In this document: one piece after another, positions 1-8,223 of the stretch
Layout of the letters: every line of letters begins with the position of its first letter
Position numbering within the stretch: position 1 is the stretch's first letter
DNA from: Candidatus Daviesbacteria bacterium RIFCSPLOWO2_01_FULL_39_23
GTDB taxonomy: Bacteria > Patescibacteriota > Microgenomatia > Daviesbacterales > UBA10151
Reading direction: 5' to 3'
Length of the DNA: 58,756 nucleotides
NCBI GenBank assembly: GCA_001776935.1
Contig: MFDN01000011.1
Span: 1 to 58,756 of the forward strand
The notes under the pieces: generated by a model
What the model saw: only the letters and a program-made list of their open reading frames with translations
Databases searched by the model: none
What the model was told of the DNA's origin: nothing
Position numbers and translations under genes: made by a program

Positions 1-20
1 TGAAATTTATGTTTGCCCAT
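1..20 (-). CDS. 5' end of an unknown gene (runs off the window)
   Basis: Only the first six codons, MGKHKF, lie in the window. The ATG is at 18-20 on the minus strand. A near-perfect Shine-Dalgarno at 31-40 (AAGGAGGTGA) sits ten bases upstream, so the start is well supported. The gene follows topA on the same strand. Too little protein is visible to name a product. Confidence 0.7.
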
Positions 21-30
21 CGGTTTTAAA

Positions 31-60
31 TCACCTCCTTAAGTTAGTTATTCTAACTTA
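31..60 (-). promoter_or_regulatory. Shine-Dalgarno plus abutting inverted repeat before the gene at 1-20
   Basis: The ribosome binding site AAGGAGGTGA occupies 31-40. Directly against it is an inverted repeat with 8-base arms, TAAGTTAG (40-47) and CTAACTTA (53-60), loop TTATT. A stem this close to the ribosome binding site could act as an operator or an mRNA switch. There is no T-run, so it does not look like a terminator. Confidence 0.5.
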
Positions 61-63
61 GAA

Positions 64-106
64 GTGTTACCGATGTATCTCAGCCTACTCAGTAGTAAGG
101 TAACAC
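64..106. repeat. inverted repeat in the leader between topA and the next gene
   Basis: GTGTTACC at 64-71 pairs with GGTAACAC at 99-106. The loop contains a small hairpin, CTACTCAGTAG. On the minus strand a T-run precedes the stem instead of following it, so this is not an ordinary terminator for topA. It may be part of a structured leader of the gene starting at 20. Confidence 0.4.
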
Positions 107-156
107 GGATAAAAAAACATAAAACTCCCTTAATACATACTACCTGCTACTTACTG

Positions 157-2148
157 CTAACTCTTAGGCTTAGTCCAGCTGGCGAATTTGCAGACAGGCC
201 AGTTTTTGCAACCGTAAAAAGTCTTACCTCGCCGGGTCCGCCTGACCACAACTTCCCCTCCGTCATCCGGACATTTGGCATCAATCTTTTCTTCCATAGA
301 CTCGGTGTGCTTACAATCCGGAAATCCTGAGCAGGCAAAAAATTTGCCAAACTTGCCTATTCTGACAATTAAATCTTTGCCGCACTCAGGACAGGATCTG
401 CCTGCCAACTCTACCTCCATTTTGACTTTTTTAGCCACTTTTTCGGTTTCTTCCAGTTTTTTCTCAAAAGGCTCATAAAAAGTTCTTATTGTCGGCTTCC
501 ATTCCCTTTGCCCCTGCGCTATCTCATCCAACTCCTGCTCCATTTGAGCGGTGAAAGAATAGTCAAAAACATCAGGAAAATACTCCAGTAAAAACTCACA
601 TACCGTAAACCCTAAAGACGTCGGGATAAATTTACGCTCCAGCTTTTCTACATAAAACCTTTCGACAATAGTAGAAAGTATAGGAGCATAGGTGGAAGGC
701 CTGCCAATTTCAAGCTCTTCCAGTTTCTTAATCAAGGAAGCCTCATTATAACGGGGAGGAGGCTCAGTAAAATGCTGAGTAGGCAGAATCTGAATTAGAT
801 TTAGCGGCTCGTTTTCTGATAATACCGGCAATGCCTGGTTCTTCTTATCTTTGTCTGTTGACTCCTCTTCATCCTGATACTTAATACCTGATACTTGATA
901 CAGCCTTAGCCAACCGTCGAACTTTATAATACTTCCTGTTGCCCGCAGTAAATAACCAGTCGATGCTTCCACATCTATAGTTGTCTGATCCATAACAGCC
1001 TCATTCATCTGACAGGCTACAAACCTCTTCCAAATTAGTTCATATAATCTACTGTGGTCTTTGTTCATGCCGGAGACTTCCTTTATGGCTGATGGCTGAC
1101 GACTAACATCTGTCACCCTTATTGCCTCATGCGCTTCCTGGGCATTTTTAGATTTGGATTTATAAAATTTCGCAGAAGAGGGCAGATAAGATTTACCAAA
1201 AACACTTCCAATATATTTCCTTACTGCCTCCACAGCCTGTGCAGATAAATTCACAGAATCTGTTCTCATATAGGTGATAAGTCCGTGTTCATATAAGGCT
1301 TGGGCAAGCATCATGGTTTTTTTCGCAGACATACCCAGTCTGTTTGCGGCTGTCTGTTGCAGCGTTGAGGTGGTAAAGGGCGGATAAGGATGACGTCTGA
1401 CTTCTTTTTTGGTGATTTTTGAAATTTTATATTCCGAGTTTTCCAAGTTTTTAACATGCCCGTCTGATTCTTCTTTATTTTTGATAACCAGCTTTTCACC
1501 ATTTTTTTCTATTAAGGTTGCCAAAAATTTTGCCTCTTTGCGGTTTTTTGATTCTAATTCCGCTTCTATAAGCCAATACTCCTGAGGCTTGAAAGCAAGA
1601 ACCTCTTTTTCTCTTTCCACAATTAACCTCAAAGCAACAGACTGCACCCTGCCGGCAGACAAGCCTCTTCTGACTTTTTGCCAAAGCAGAGGAGACAATT
1701 TATAACCTACCAGCCTGTCCAGCACCCTTCTTGCCTGCTGCGCATCCACCAGCTTAAAATCAATCTGGCGGGGATTATCAAATGCCTCTTTTATTGCACC
1801 TTCCGTGATTTCATGAAACACCACTCTTTTGACAGGTGATTTAATCTTGGCATCACGAAGCAACTCTGAGATATGCCATGCTATTGCTTCACCTTCACGG
1901 TCAGGATCTGTGGCAAGCCAGAGAATTTGCGCCTCTTTTGCAGCCTTTTTTAATTCATTCACCCTTTTTTTCTTGTCGCGGGGAATAATATATTTAGGTT
2001 CAAAATTATGTTCAATATCCACACCAAACTCTGATTTTGGTAAATCCCTGATATGCCCCATTGAGGCTTCAATTTGATATTTGTCTCCCAAAAATTTCTG
2101 CAGGGTACGGGCCTTGGTAGGCGATTCAACAATTACTAAATTTTGCAT
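157..2148 (-). CDS. topA: DNA topoisomerase I (type IA)
   Basis: Relaxes negatively supercoiled DNA by transient cleavage of one strand. At 663 residues it is a short but complete TopA. The N-terminal TOPRIM domain shows VESPTKA (E8) and DPDREGEAIAWH (acidic residues at 81-85). The catalytic tyrosine is Y293 in ITYMRTDS. The C-terminus has two zinc-ribbon-like modules, one with CPECGKD and CSGFPDC, the other CPDDGG with CKNWPVC. A run of TGATACTT-like short words at about 870-900 falls inside the coding sequence (residues near LYQVSGIKYQ), like the word repeats elsewhere in this window. It is the third gene of a run that begins at 2864, with an upstream GGAGG about 17 bases before the ATG. 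Confidence 0.97.
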   Translation of the reverse strand: MQNLVIVESPTKARTLQKFLGDKYQIEASMGHIRDLPKSEFGVDIEHNFEPKYIIPRDKKKRVNELKKAAKEAQILWLATDPDREGEAIAWHISELLRDAKIKSPVKRVVFHEITEGAIKEAFDNPRQIDFKLVDAQQARRVLDRLVGYKLSPLLWQKVRRGLSAGRVQSVALRLIVEREKEVLAFKPQEYWLIEAELESKNRKEAKFLATLIEKNGEKLVIKNKEESDGHVKNLENSEYKISKITKKEVRRHPYPPFTTSTLQQTAANRLGMSAKKTMMLAQALYEHGLITYMRTDSVNLSAQAVEAVRKYIGSVFGKSYLPSSAKFYKSKSKNAQEAHEAIRVTDVSRQPSAIKEVSGMNKDHSRLYELIWKRFVACQMNEAVMDQTTIDVEASTGYLLRATGSIIKFDGWLRLYQVSGIKYQDEEESTDKDKKNQALPVLSENEPLNLIQILPTQHFTEPPPRYNEASLIKKLEELEIGRPSTYAPILSTIVERFYVEKLERKFIPTSLGFTVCEFLLEYFPDVFDYSFTAQMEQELDEIAQGQREWKPTIRTFYEPFEKKLEETEKVAKKVKMEVELAGRSCPECGKDLIVRIGKFGKFFACSGFPDCKHTESMEEKIDAKCPDDGGEVVVRRTRRGKTFYGCKNWPVCKFASWTKPKS

Positions 2149-2227
2149 AATATCTTTTAAGTTTTTCCTCCGCTTGCAAAAAGTTACTCTTTCTACTCTC
2201 GGATAATTGTAAGGGAGTTGTCAAGTT

Positions 2228-2491
2228 TTAAAATTGAAAATCCTCATCCAGAATTTGCGGATTAATGCTATTCAGTTCTTTTTCCAAATCAGTAGAACTA
2301 TCATACCTTATCTCTTTTGGAGCATTTATGGCCGGAGTCGATTCGGGGCCTGCCACTGTTTTGTCACCACCCTGCCACAAAGTGGGGCTTATAAGGGTCT
2401 TATTACCATTATTCAAACTGTTGACGATCGTCAATAATACGAACAATGCTAGAGCAACTGCAACTGCAATAATTAATTTATTCCGTTTCAT
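2228..2491 (-). CDS. small membrane-anchored protein, unknown function
   Basis: 87 residues. One hydrophobic segment at about residues 6-27, preceded by MKRNK, suggests an inside-N signal anchor; the remaining 60 residues are polar and end in acidic DEDFQF. Its start overlaps the end of the preceding gene by 14 bases, so the two are probably translationally coupled. It sits just upstream of topA. I recognise no family. Confidence 0.65.
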   Translation of the reverse strand: MKRNKLIIAVAVALALFVLLTIVNSLNNGNKTLISPTLWQGGDKTVAGPESTPAINAPKEIRYDSSTDLEKELNSINPQILDEDFQF

Positions 2492-2864
2492 TTAAAGCCT
2501 TTCTCACTTCAGATTTTGTTCTTAAGATTTTACTCTGCAAACCTAAAAGGTTTGCTTTCAGCACGCTTTTTGAAGAAAATTTTTGCGCCCGCTGAAAAGC
2601 CAACGCCTCTGCAGCAAAGGTAACCTGATAATCCGCTGATTTAATTTGAGTATCCACTCCTCCAAAAGCCACCCTGGTTTCTGTTACTCCTTTTCTTCTC
2701 CTAAGTTCTTCCATAATCGCCGCGAGCTTAACCATATCCCCCTCAAACCTGTCGCAAACTTTTTGATTTATCTGGTATAAAGAATCTGACTGAGTATTGG
2801 TTTGGGCTAAAATAGTAGCAGGCCACAGAAACATTATTATCACAAGGGGCAGCATCCACTTCAT
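2478..2864 (-). CDS. secreted protein with helical body, unknown function
   Basis: 128 residues with a clear signal peptide (MKWMLPLVIIMFLWPATILA, cleavage likely after ILA-Q). The rest is rich in charged residues and predicted helical. It heads the run leading to topA. A possible promoter lies upstream (TTGATT, 17-base spacer), and palindrome A lies just beyond it, 57 bases before the start codon. No family recognised. Confidence 0.65.
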   Translation of the reverse strand: MKWMLPLVIIMFLWPATILAQTNTQSDSLYQINQKVCDRFEGDMVKLAAIMEELRRRKGVTETRVAFGGVDTQIKSADYQVTFAAEALAFQRAQKFSSKSVLKANLLGLQSKILRTKSEVRKALNETE

Positions 2865-2920
2865 AAGTGTTATTTAATAATACACTATCCATAGATGCCT
2901 AAATCAAGAGCCCAGGAAAA

Positions 2921-2950
2921 ACATTAATCCCGCGGTCGTATGTTTAATGT
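2921..2950. repeat. 30-bp palindrome, copy A
   Basis: One of four related 30-bp imperfect palindromes in this window (others at 13463, 13991 and 21231). Ends are ACATTAAT and TTTAATGT, with the shared core CGGTCGTA. It lies between the genes ending at 2975 and starting at 2864, about 13 bases upstream of a possible -35 box for the 2864 gene. Confidence 0.8.
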
Positions 2951-2974
2951 TGATTAAAGCCAGAAGCTTTCATT

Positions 2975-3583
2975 CTACTCAAAAAGCTTTTGAGGATTAT
3001 TAATTCTTTCGTCAGGTTTGAATGCTAACTTGGTATGTAAATCTAAGACCCCAGCTGAAAAAATCCTCGCATAACGGATCCTACGAAACCAGCCATCTTT
3101 AATATAACCGTGGAAGTTGTAATAGGAGGCACTGATATTAGACACAGGTTCGAAATTAGTTCCCATCAAAGCTACCTGAACCGGTTCTTTCTTAAAGTAC
3201 ACAATTCCTATACCGTTTGTATCATTATCTGCAGGCTTACGCTCTCCAGCTATCTGCTTAAGTCTAGCAAAATCTAGCGGAGGACATCGTCTTGTCAAAG
3301 CCTTTCTTAAAGGGTTAACAAAAATTGTATGCAAGTAAACGATGTCCATCAATCGTTCTTCCCAGCCAAACATTGCAACAAATTGCCATTCAGGTTGCAG
3401 AAATTGATTTTGCATAACCTGTACAACTCTCTGCATTGGAGGACTGGCTTTTGAAAGGTCAATAATTTTGTAAGGGTATTTAACTCCTCCTGCTTCTAGT
3501 CTCGGTATACTGCCTTCAAGAGTCCATTTATTACCCGGAGGAAGTTTTATTTTTGTGCCATTTGCTAATTCTATTCTCATCAT
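2975..3583 (-). CDS. hypothetical protein
   Basis: 202 residues, no signal peptide or membrane segment. It opens with a short beta-rich part (MRIELANGTKIKLPPG) and contains several aromatic patches (WQFVAMFGWEERL, YYNFHGYIKDGWF). The start could be either of two adjacent ATG codons. I do not recognise the family. It lies between palindrome A and the RelE/Phd cassette, in a stretch of accessory character. Confidence 0.6.
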   Translation of the reverse strand: MMRIELANGTKIKLPPGNKWTLEGSIPRLEAGGVKYPYKIIDLSKASPPMQRVVQVMQNQFLQPEWQFVAMFGWEERLMDIVYLHTIFVNPLRKALTRRCPPLDFARLKQIAGERKPADNDTNGIGIVYFKKEPVQVALMGTNFEPVSNISASYYNFHGYIKDGWFRRIRYARIFSAGVLDLHTKLAFKPDERINNPQKLFE

Positions 3584-3650
3584 AGCAGCGTATTGTACAG
3601 TATATTGGATGTTTCCACAAACCGACCGGATTTAAGAAGACAGCAGCTCT

Positions 3651-3690
3651 ACTCTGCTTTAAAGGGTGGCCTTTTTGGAGCTGGTTTTGC
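3651..3690. repeat. degenerate copy of the Clp ATPase gene 3' end
   Basis: This segment matches the 3' coding end of the Clp-type gene at about 4287-4326, including CTGCTTT, AAGGG, TTTTGGAG and TGGTTTTG, with one single-base indel. It begins at the stop codon of the RelE toxin. The toxin-antitoxin cassette therefore lies between two related copies. The duplicated piece can itself form a small hairpin, so it could also be a dispersed palindromic repeat. Confidence 0.55.
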
Positions 3691-3959
3691 TAATATTCCC
3701 TGTATTTATCATGTTTCCCTATATCAATAAAAAGTGCTTTTGAATCCTCAATCCAGTAAAAGAAAATTCTGTTGCCTTGATCAACTCTGAGTGTCCAAAT
3801 TTTGGTTCCTTTGAGTTTCTCCAAATTAAGACTTGGATGTTGGGGATTTTTTACAAACAGGAATATGGTCTTAATTGTTTTATCAGCCAGCTTAGTGTTA
3901 TTTTTTAAAAACTTCTTTCTTTCAGTTAAATACTTCGGAGAATACGAAGTAGCAATCAT
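3690..3959 (-). CDS. RelE/YafQ-type mRNA interferase toxin
   Basis: 89 residues, the usual size. The pattern KLKGTKIWTLRVDQGNRIFFYW followed by LFIDIGKHDKYREY is typical of the RelE/ParE fold, with basic residues and a C-terminal tyrosine at the expected site. These toxins cut ribosome-bound mRNA. It starts three bases after the antitoxin gene ends, so the two form an operon. I did not assign it to a RelE subfamily. Confidence 0.85.
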   Translation of the reverse strand: MIATSYSPKYLTERKKFLKNNTKLADKTIKTIFLFVKNPQHPSLNLEKLKGTKIWTLRVDQGNRIFFYWIEDSKALFIDIGKHDKYREY

Positions 3960-3962
3960 GCT

Positions 3963-4232
3963 TTACAAGCTAGCTTCTTTTTTCATCTCTGCAAAATCGG
4001 CTTCAAGCTCTTCCATTGTGGAAATGGTTTTAGTTTTTCCTGCTTTGTAATCCTTTAAAGCTTGGTCTAAAACTGCCTCAATTTGCAGCTTCTCTAAAAT
4101 TTCCAATCCCACTACCGCACCAAGCGGTTTATTGTTCGCCATTACAACAATAGGCTCTTTGGATTTATTAGCCTTTTCTAAAATCTTTTTATATTCTCTT
4201 TGAATTTGTCTTGCAGAAACTGTGTTAAACAT
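3963..4232 (-). CDS. Phd/YefM-type antitoxin
   Basis: 89 residues. The N-terminal part (VSARQIQREYKKIL, then PIVVMANNKPLGAVVG) fits the Phd/YefM DNA-binding fold. The charged C-terminal tail would wrap the RelE-like toxin encoded next. A TATAAT box ends only six bases before the ATG, so the mRNA is probably leaderless. Confidence 0.85.
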   Translation of the reverse strand: MFNTVSARQIQREYKKILEKANKSKEPIVVMANNKPLGAVVGLEILEKLQIEAVLDQALKDYKAGKTKTISTMEELEADFAEMKKEASL

Positions 4233-4238
4233 ATTTTT

Positions 4239-4268
4239 ATTATACCTCCATTAAGAAATGTATGTCAA
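4239..4268 (-). promoter_or_regulatory. promoter of the RelE/Phd operon
   Basis: On the minus strand TTGACA (4263-4268) and TATAAT (4239-4244) are 18 bases apart. The -35 box overlaps the stop codon of the upstream Clp gene. The ATG starts six bases after the -10 box, which points to leaderless transcription. Confidence 0.75.
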
Positions 4269-6775
4269 TATGACATAAGCTCAATTCCTGCTTTGAAGGG
4301 CACACCCTTTTGGAGGTGGTTTTGTAAAATTAAGGTAGAAAGTTTGGCTTCCAGAGTGTCCTGAAGCAATCTTCGCAAAGGGCGCGCACCCAAAACAGGA
4401 TCAAATCCCCGCTTTGCAAATTCTCTAACTAGTGCTTCATCAAATTCCACCAAATAGCCTTTTTCCTTCATCTGCTTTTGCAAAAAAGCGAGTTTTATTT
4501 TTACGATTTTTTGCAAATCTTCCGAAGACAGCGGTTTAAATAACACCACGCTGTCAAATCTGTTTACAAGTTCAGGTTTAAATACTTTCAGAAGCTCTTC
4601 GTTTACTTCCTGGCTTATTTGCCCCAAATCCTTGCCTGATGCTAAACCTTGTGCAATAGCTAAAGATCCGGCATTTGAGGTGGCAATTATAATTGTGTTT
4701 GTAAAATCCACTGTTTTTCCACCTGCATTTGTTAATCTGCCGTCTTCCAAAACCTGTAAAAACAAAGTCAATATCTTTGGATCAGCTTTTTCAAATTCAT
4801 CCAAGAGAAGCAGGGAATATGGTCTTTGCCGGACAGCTTCTGTTAACTGCCCTTCCTGTCCCGCTCCGCCTATTAAACGGTTAACTGATTCGCTGTTTTG
4901 ATATTCCGACATATCAAACCTGATAAAAGCACCCGAGGTTTGGAAATAGATCCCTGATAAAATCTTTGCAAGTTCTGTTTTGCCAACACCGGTTGGGCCC
5001 ACAAACAAAAACGATCCAATAGGCCTACCTTCATCACGAAGGCCAGTTGCGCTGCGCCTGAGGGCATCTGCAACAGCTTTTACTGCCTGTTCCTGATCAA
5101 TTAGGCGGGTGTGTATTTCCTCTTCCAGATTCAGCAATTTATTTTTATCAATATTTCCCACCTCCATAAGAGGCACCTTAACTCTTGAGGAAACAATGCT
5201 TTTGACAACATCTTTAGTAACCCATCCGTTAACCGACCCTGTTAAAGCTTCTTTAAAAACACTTATGGCGCTATCCGGTAAAACGCGGTCCTGAATAAAT
5301 TTTTGAGAAACTGTCACTGCTGTTTTTAAAGCTACAAATGTTATTTTTACTTTGTTTTTTCTTTCCGCTTCTATGGCACGGTATTCCAAAATATCCAAAG
5401 TATCTTTTTCTGTTGCAGGGGACATTTCGACTTTGCGAAACATTCTCGCAAAACTGCTGTTTTTCTCCAAAATTTTCGTGTAGTTTTCCGTTTCGGTTGT
5501 ACCTATAAATTGAAAGGTATCTGATTCAATATAGGGGTGCATCAGCGAATACAAATTCATACTCTCTCCAGCCTCACCCATACCCAACTCATGAATTTCT
5601 TCTATGGCAATTATTACATTCTGCGCAAATCCCACTTCTTCAAAAATTATTTTAATTTTTTCTGCCAGCTCGCCCTGGGTTTTAACGCCGGATAAAAGTT
5701 TTGTTAAATCCAGCAGAACTATTCTTTTTGTCGCCAACGACAAAGGCGCATCGCCTGCAACTATTTGTTTCGCAAGATGCCGCAAAGTCGCGGTCTTGCC
5801 GCAGCCTGCAGGTCCTACCAAAATTACATTCCTTCCGCCTTCCTGAGATAAAACATCCACAATTTCTTTCAAAACTCCGTTTTCCCTTACAACATCATGA
5901 AAACCTTTAGAGATTGCTTCTTTTGTCAAATCTACCCCAATTAAATCTAAATTAGGCGTAGGCACTCCCAGCCACCCTCTGTTAACACCTTTTAAGTGAC
6001 GCACGGTAAAATCATCATCCCAAAAGTAAACTCTCCGCCATGTTTTTCTTTTTTTCTCAAGATACATTAAGGCTTTCTCAAAATCAGAAAGCTCAAGTCC
6101 CAATTTAGCTAAATTTTGATCTATATTGGGCATTTGGGATAGAGCTGAAACGAAAAAATGAACAGAACGCAAGTGATCGCTGCTGCAAATTTTGCCCAGC
6201 TCAAAAGCTTTACCTGCCACAGCTTCTTTGTCTGCTATTTCAAATGACGGAAAATTATTAACCTTGATCTCCAAAGACAGTAAAAAGCTTATGACTTCTG
6301 GGTCTGCTAAAAGTTTTTTAAAATTCAAATCTTCTTCTTTTACTTCCGATATAGTCCAAATGTCGGGATCTTTGCCCGCCTGCCAAATTTTTTTATGAGG
6401 ATGAAAAATTATGTTTATGATAAATAATCCTAAACCGGATAAAAATAAAACCCTGCTTACAATTGCAGGCATATCAAAAATTGCAAGGGCCGGCAATATT
6501 AGCCAATATCCGCCGATTGCAAAAAGAACTACAGTTGTCATAAAAAAGGCAAATATACCCACAAATATCCTTGCCAGGCGGAAAATAAAACTTAAAACCC
6601 TGCCCACAACCGATGAGTCATGGAATAAAGGCGTAAAAAGCAATTTCCACATCAACCCCGCTGCCAAATCTTCTTCCAAAAAAAGCATTAAATTTTTCCA
6701 GACTTTTGCAAAAAAAACAATGCTTTCCGGATACCAAAACCTGATTAAATTAAGCGGCAATGCAATATATTTCAT
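4265..6775 (-). CDS. membrane-anchored ClpB/ClpC-like AAA+ ATPase
   Basis: 836 residues with two AAA+ modules. The first has Walker A GPAGCGKT at residues 321-328 and Walker B-like IIAIEEIHE. The second, near residue 600, has GPTGVGKTE, then LLLLDEFEKAD and the C-terminal ClpB D2-small domain (FDPVLGARPLRRLLQ). Unlike soluble ClpB/ClpC, the N-terminus carries hydrophobic segments at about residues 62-125 in place of the Clp repeat pair, so the unfoldase is probably held at the membrane facing the cytoplasm. No ClpP is in the window. It is the last gene of the mreC-mreD-mrdA-dprA run and overlaps the preceding gene by ATGA. Confidence 0.9.
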   Translation of the reverse strand: MKYIALPLNLIRFWYPESIVFFAKVWKNLMLFLEEDLAAGLMWKLLFTPLFHDSSVVGRVLSFIFRLARIFVGIFAFFMTTVVLFAIGGYWLILPALAIFDMPAIVSRVLFLSGLGLFIINIIFHPHKKIWQAGKDPDIWTISEVKEEDLNFKKLLADPEVISFLLSLEIKVNNFPSFEIADKEAVAGKAFELGKICSSDHLRSVHFFVSALSQMPNIDQNLAKLGLELSDFEKALMYLEKKRKTWRRVYFWDDDFTVRHLKGVNRGWLGVPTPNLDLIGVDLTKEAISKGFHDVVRENGVLKEIVDVLSQEGGRNVILVGPAGCGKTATLRHLAKQIVAGDAPLSLATKRIVLLDLTKLLSGVKTQGELAEKIKIIFEEVGFAQNVIIAIEEIHELGMGEAGESMNLYSLMHPYIESDTFQFIGTTETENYTKILEKNSSFARMFRKVEMSPATEKDTLDILEYRAIEAERKNKVKITFVALKTAVTVSQKFIQDRVLPDSAISVFKEALTGSVNGWVTKDVVKSIVSSRVKVPLMEVGNIDKNKLLNLEEEIHTRLIDQEQAVKAVADALRRSATGLRDEGRPIGSFLFVGPTGVGKTELAKILSGIYFQTSGAFIRFDMSEYQNSESVNRLIGGAGQEGQLTEAVRQRPYSLLLLDEFEKADPKILTLFLQVLEDGRLTNAGGKTVDFTNTIIIATSNAGSLAIAQGLASGKDLGQISQEVNEELLKVFKPELVNRFDSVVLFKPLSSEDLQKIVKIKLAFLQKQMKEKGYLVEFDEALVREFAKRGFDPVLGARPLRRLLQDTLEAKLSTLILQNHLQKGVPFKAGIELMSY

Positions 6776-7125
6776 TTTGCTTTTATTAAATCCCCTTCGA
6801 TATCCAGCTCCACAAAATGCTTTGATCTTCCTTCAACAAAAGAATTACATTGGTTTTCAGGCAAGTCATCAATAGGCTGGCGGGGATTGTGAACAAGATC
6901 CAAAACCCAACCGGGCATCAGGGCATTTGAAAGACAGGGACCATTTGAAAAATTTTCACCCAGCTCTTTTCTTTGTCGGTATAAAAGGTTTGCCTGATTT
7001 ACTGCAGTATCAATTTCAATTTTTGGAGGGGAGCTTGCCGGATCATTAAAATTAAAAACGATTGTTAAGGCAGCCGTTAAGACAATTATAATTAAAACAA
7101 TGATCAAAAGCAGTAGTTTGGGCAT
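6772..7125 (-). CDS. small membrane-anchored protein, unknown function
   Basis: 117 residues from MPKLLLL. A longer frame would overlap dprA, but the start at 7125 has an AGGA seven bases upstream. One hydrophobic segment spans residues 3-27; the rest is polar, with two cysteines (GPCLSN and ENQCNSF) that could form a disulfide outside the cell. It overlaps the Clp gene start by four bases (ATGA). The tight spacing suggests it works with the anchored Clp ATPase, which is inference. Confidence 0.65.
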   Translation of the reverse strand: MPKLLLLIIVLIIIVLTAALTIVFNFNDPASSPPKIEIDTAVNQANLLYRQRKELGENFSNGPCLSNALMPGWVLDLVHNPRQPIDDLPENQCNSFVEGRSKHFVELDIEGDLIKAK

Positions 7126-7132
7126 GATATTC

Positions 7133-8221
7133 CTAGCTTTTCTTGCAGTATATCCCAGCTCCGATACTGCTAACAAGTCCCGAAATTTCCATCTTTAGTA
7201 AAAGGGCGGAAATTTTTGAGGAGGGAAAATTCAGCTGACGGCCTATCTCATCAATGTGTCTTTCTTCATTTTCTAACACATCCAAAACTTTCCTCTCTTC
7301 ATCTGAAAGACTTTTTTCTTCCTTGACTGCTGATTTTTGATTCTTAATTCTATTTATCCCCAGCTCCTCCAAAACCTCTTCCGGACTAAAAACAGCCACA
7401 GCCCCCTCTTTTATAAGATCAACCGGCCCTTTTGATAAAGAAGAAGTAACAGGGCCGGGAACAGCAAAGACTTCACGCCCCTGCTCCAGAGCCGCTCTTG
7501 CAGTAATAAGCGATCCTGAATCTTCAGCTGCTTCAATCACCAAAACTCCCAAAGATAAACCCGCTATAATTCTGTTTCTGGCCGGAAAATTACCGGGAAA
7601 AGGCATATAATCCGGCGGAAACTCGGAAACTACAGCCCCAAAACCTTCTGCAATCTTTGCTGCAAGACCAATATTTTCCGGAGGAAAAATATTATTTAAT
7701 CCGCCGCCCAACACTGCAATGGTTTTTCCGTTTTCAGATAAAACAGCAAGATGCGCCTGAGTATCCACACCCCGGGCCAAACCCGAAACAATAGTAAGCC
7801 CTGCAGACGATAAACCCTTTGTAAATTGTTCCGTGACAATTTTTCCGTACCCGGTTATTTTTCTGGTTCCCACCACCGCAAGAGATCTCCTGCGTGCAGG
7901 TTCCAACTCCCCTTTATAATATAAAACTACCGGGGGATCATAAATTTCTTTAAGCAGCTTGGGATAATCTTCATTAAATATTGTAGTCCAGCTTATTCCG
8001 CTTGCAGAAATTTTTGAAGCATAATTCTCCGGATCCAAATTTTTTCTGCTTTCAACCAGTCGATCAACTATGCTTTTGAAAATTCCAATATTTAAAAGTT
8101 CTTCTGCTTTTGCTTCCCACGCCAGTTTCGGATCTTTAAAATAATTCAAAAGCGCCCGAAGCCTAATAGGTCCCAGGCCATCAATAGAATGAAGCGCTAA
8201 AAGATATGCCGTGTTATTCAT
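7133..8221 (-). CDS. dprA: DNA processing protein DprA
   Basis: 362 residues, the normal length. Protects incoming single-stranded DNA and loads RecA during natural transformation. An N-terminal SAM/HhH-like segment is followed by the Rossmann-type DprA domain (VVGTRKITGYG, SGLARGVDTQAH, VLGGGLNNIFPPEN, FPARNRIIAG, GREVFAVPGP). A winged-helix domain follows at about 300-360. It begins two bases after mrdA ends. A dprA gene agrees with uptake of DNA by such cells, but no other competence gene is visible here. Confidence 0.95.
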   Translation of the reverse strand: MNNTAYLLALHSIDGLGPIRLRALLNYFKDPKLAWEAKAEELLNIGIFKSIVDRLVESRKNLDPENYASKISASGISWTTIFNEDYPKLLKEIYDPPVVLYYKGELEPARRRSLAVVGTRKITGYGKIVTEQFTKGLSSAGLTIVSGLARGVDTQAHLAVLSENGKTIAVLGGGLNNIFPPENIGLAAKIAEGFGAVVSEFPPDYMPFPGNFPARNRIIAGLSLGVLVIEAAEDSGSLITARAALEQGREVFAVPGPVTSSLSKGPVDLIKEGAVAVFSPEEVLEELGINRIKNQKSAVKEEKSLSDEERKVLDVLENEERHIDEIGRQLNFPSSKISALLLKMEISGLVSSIGAGIYCKKS

Positions 8222-8223
8222 TT

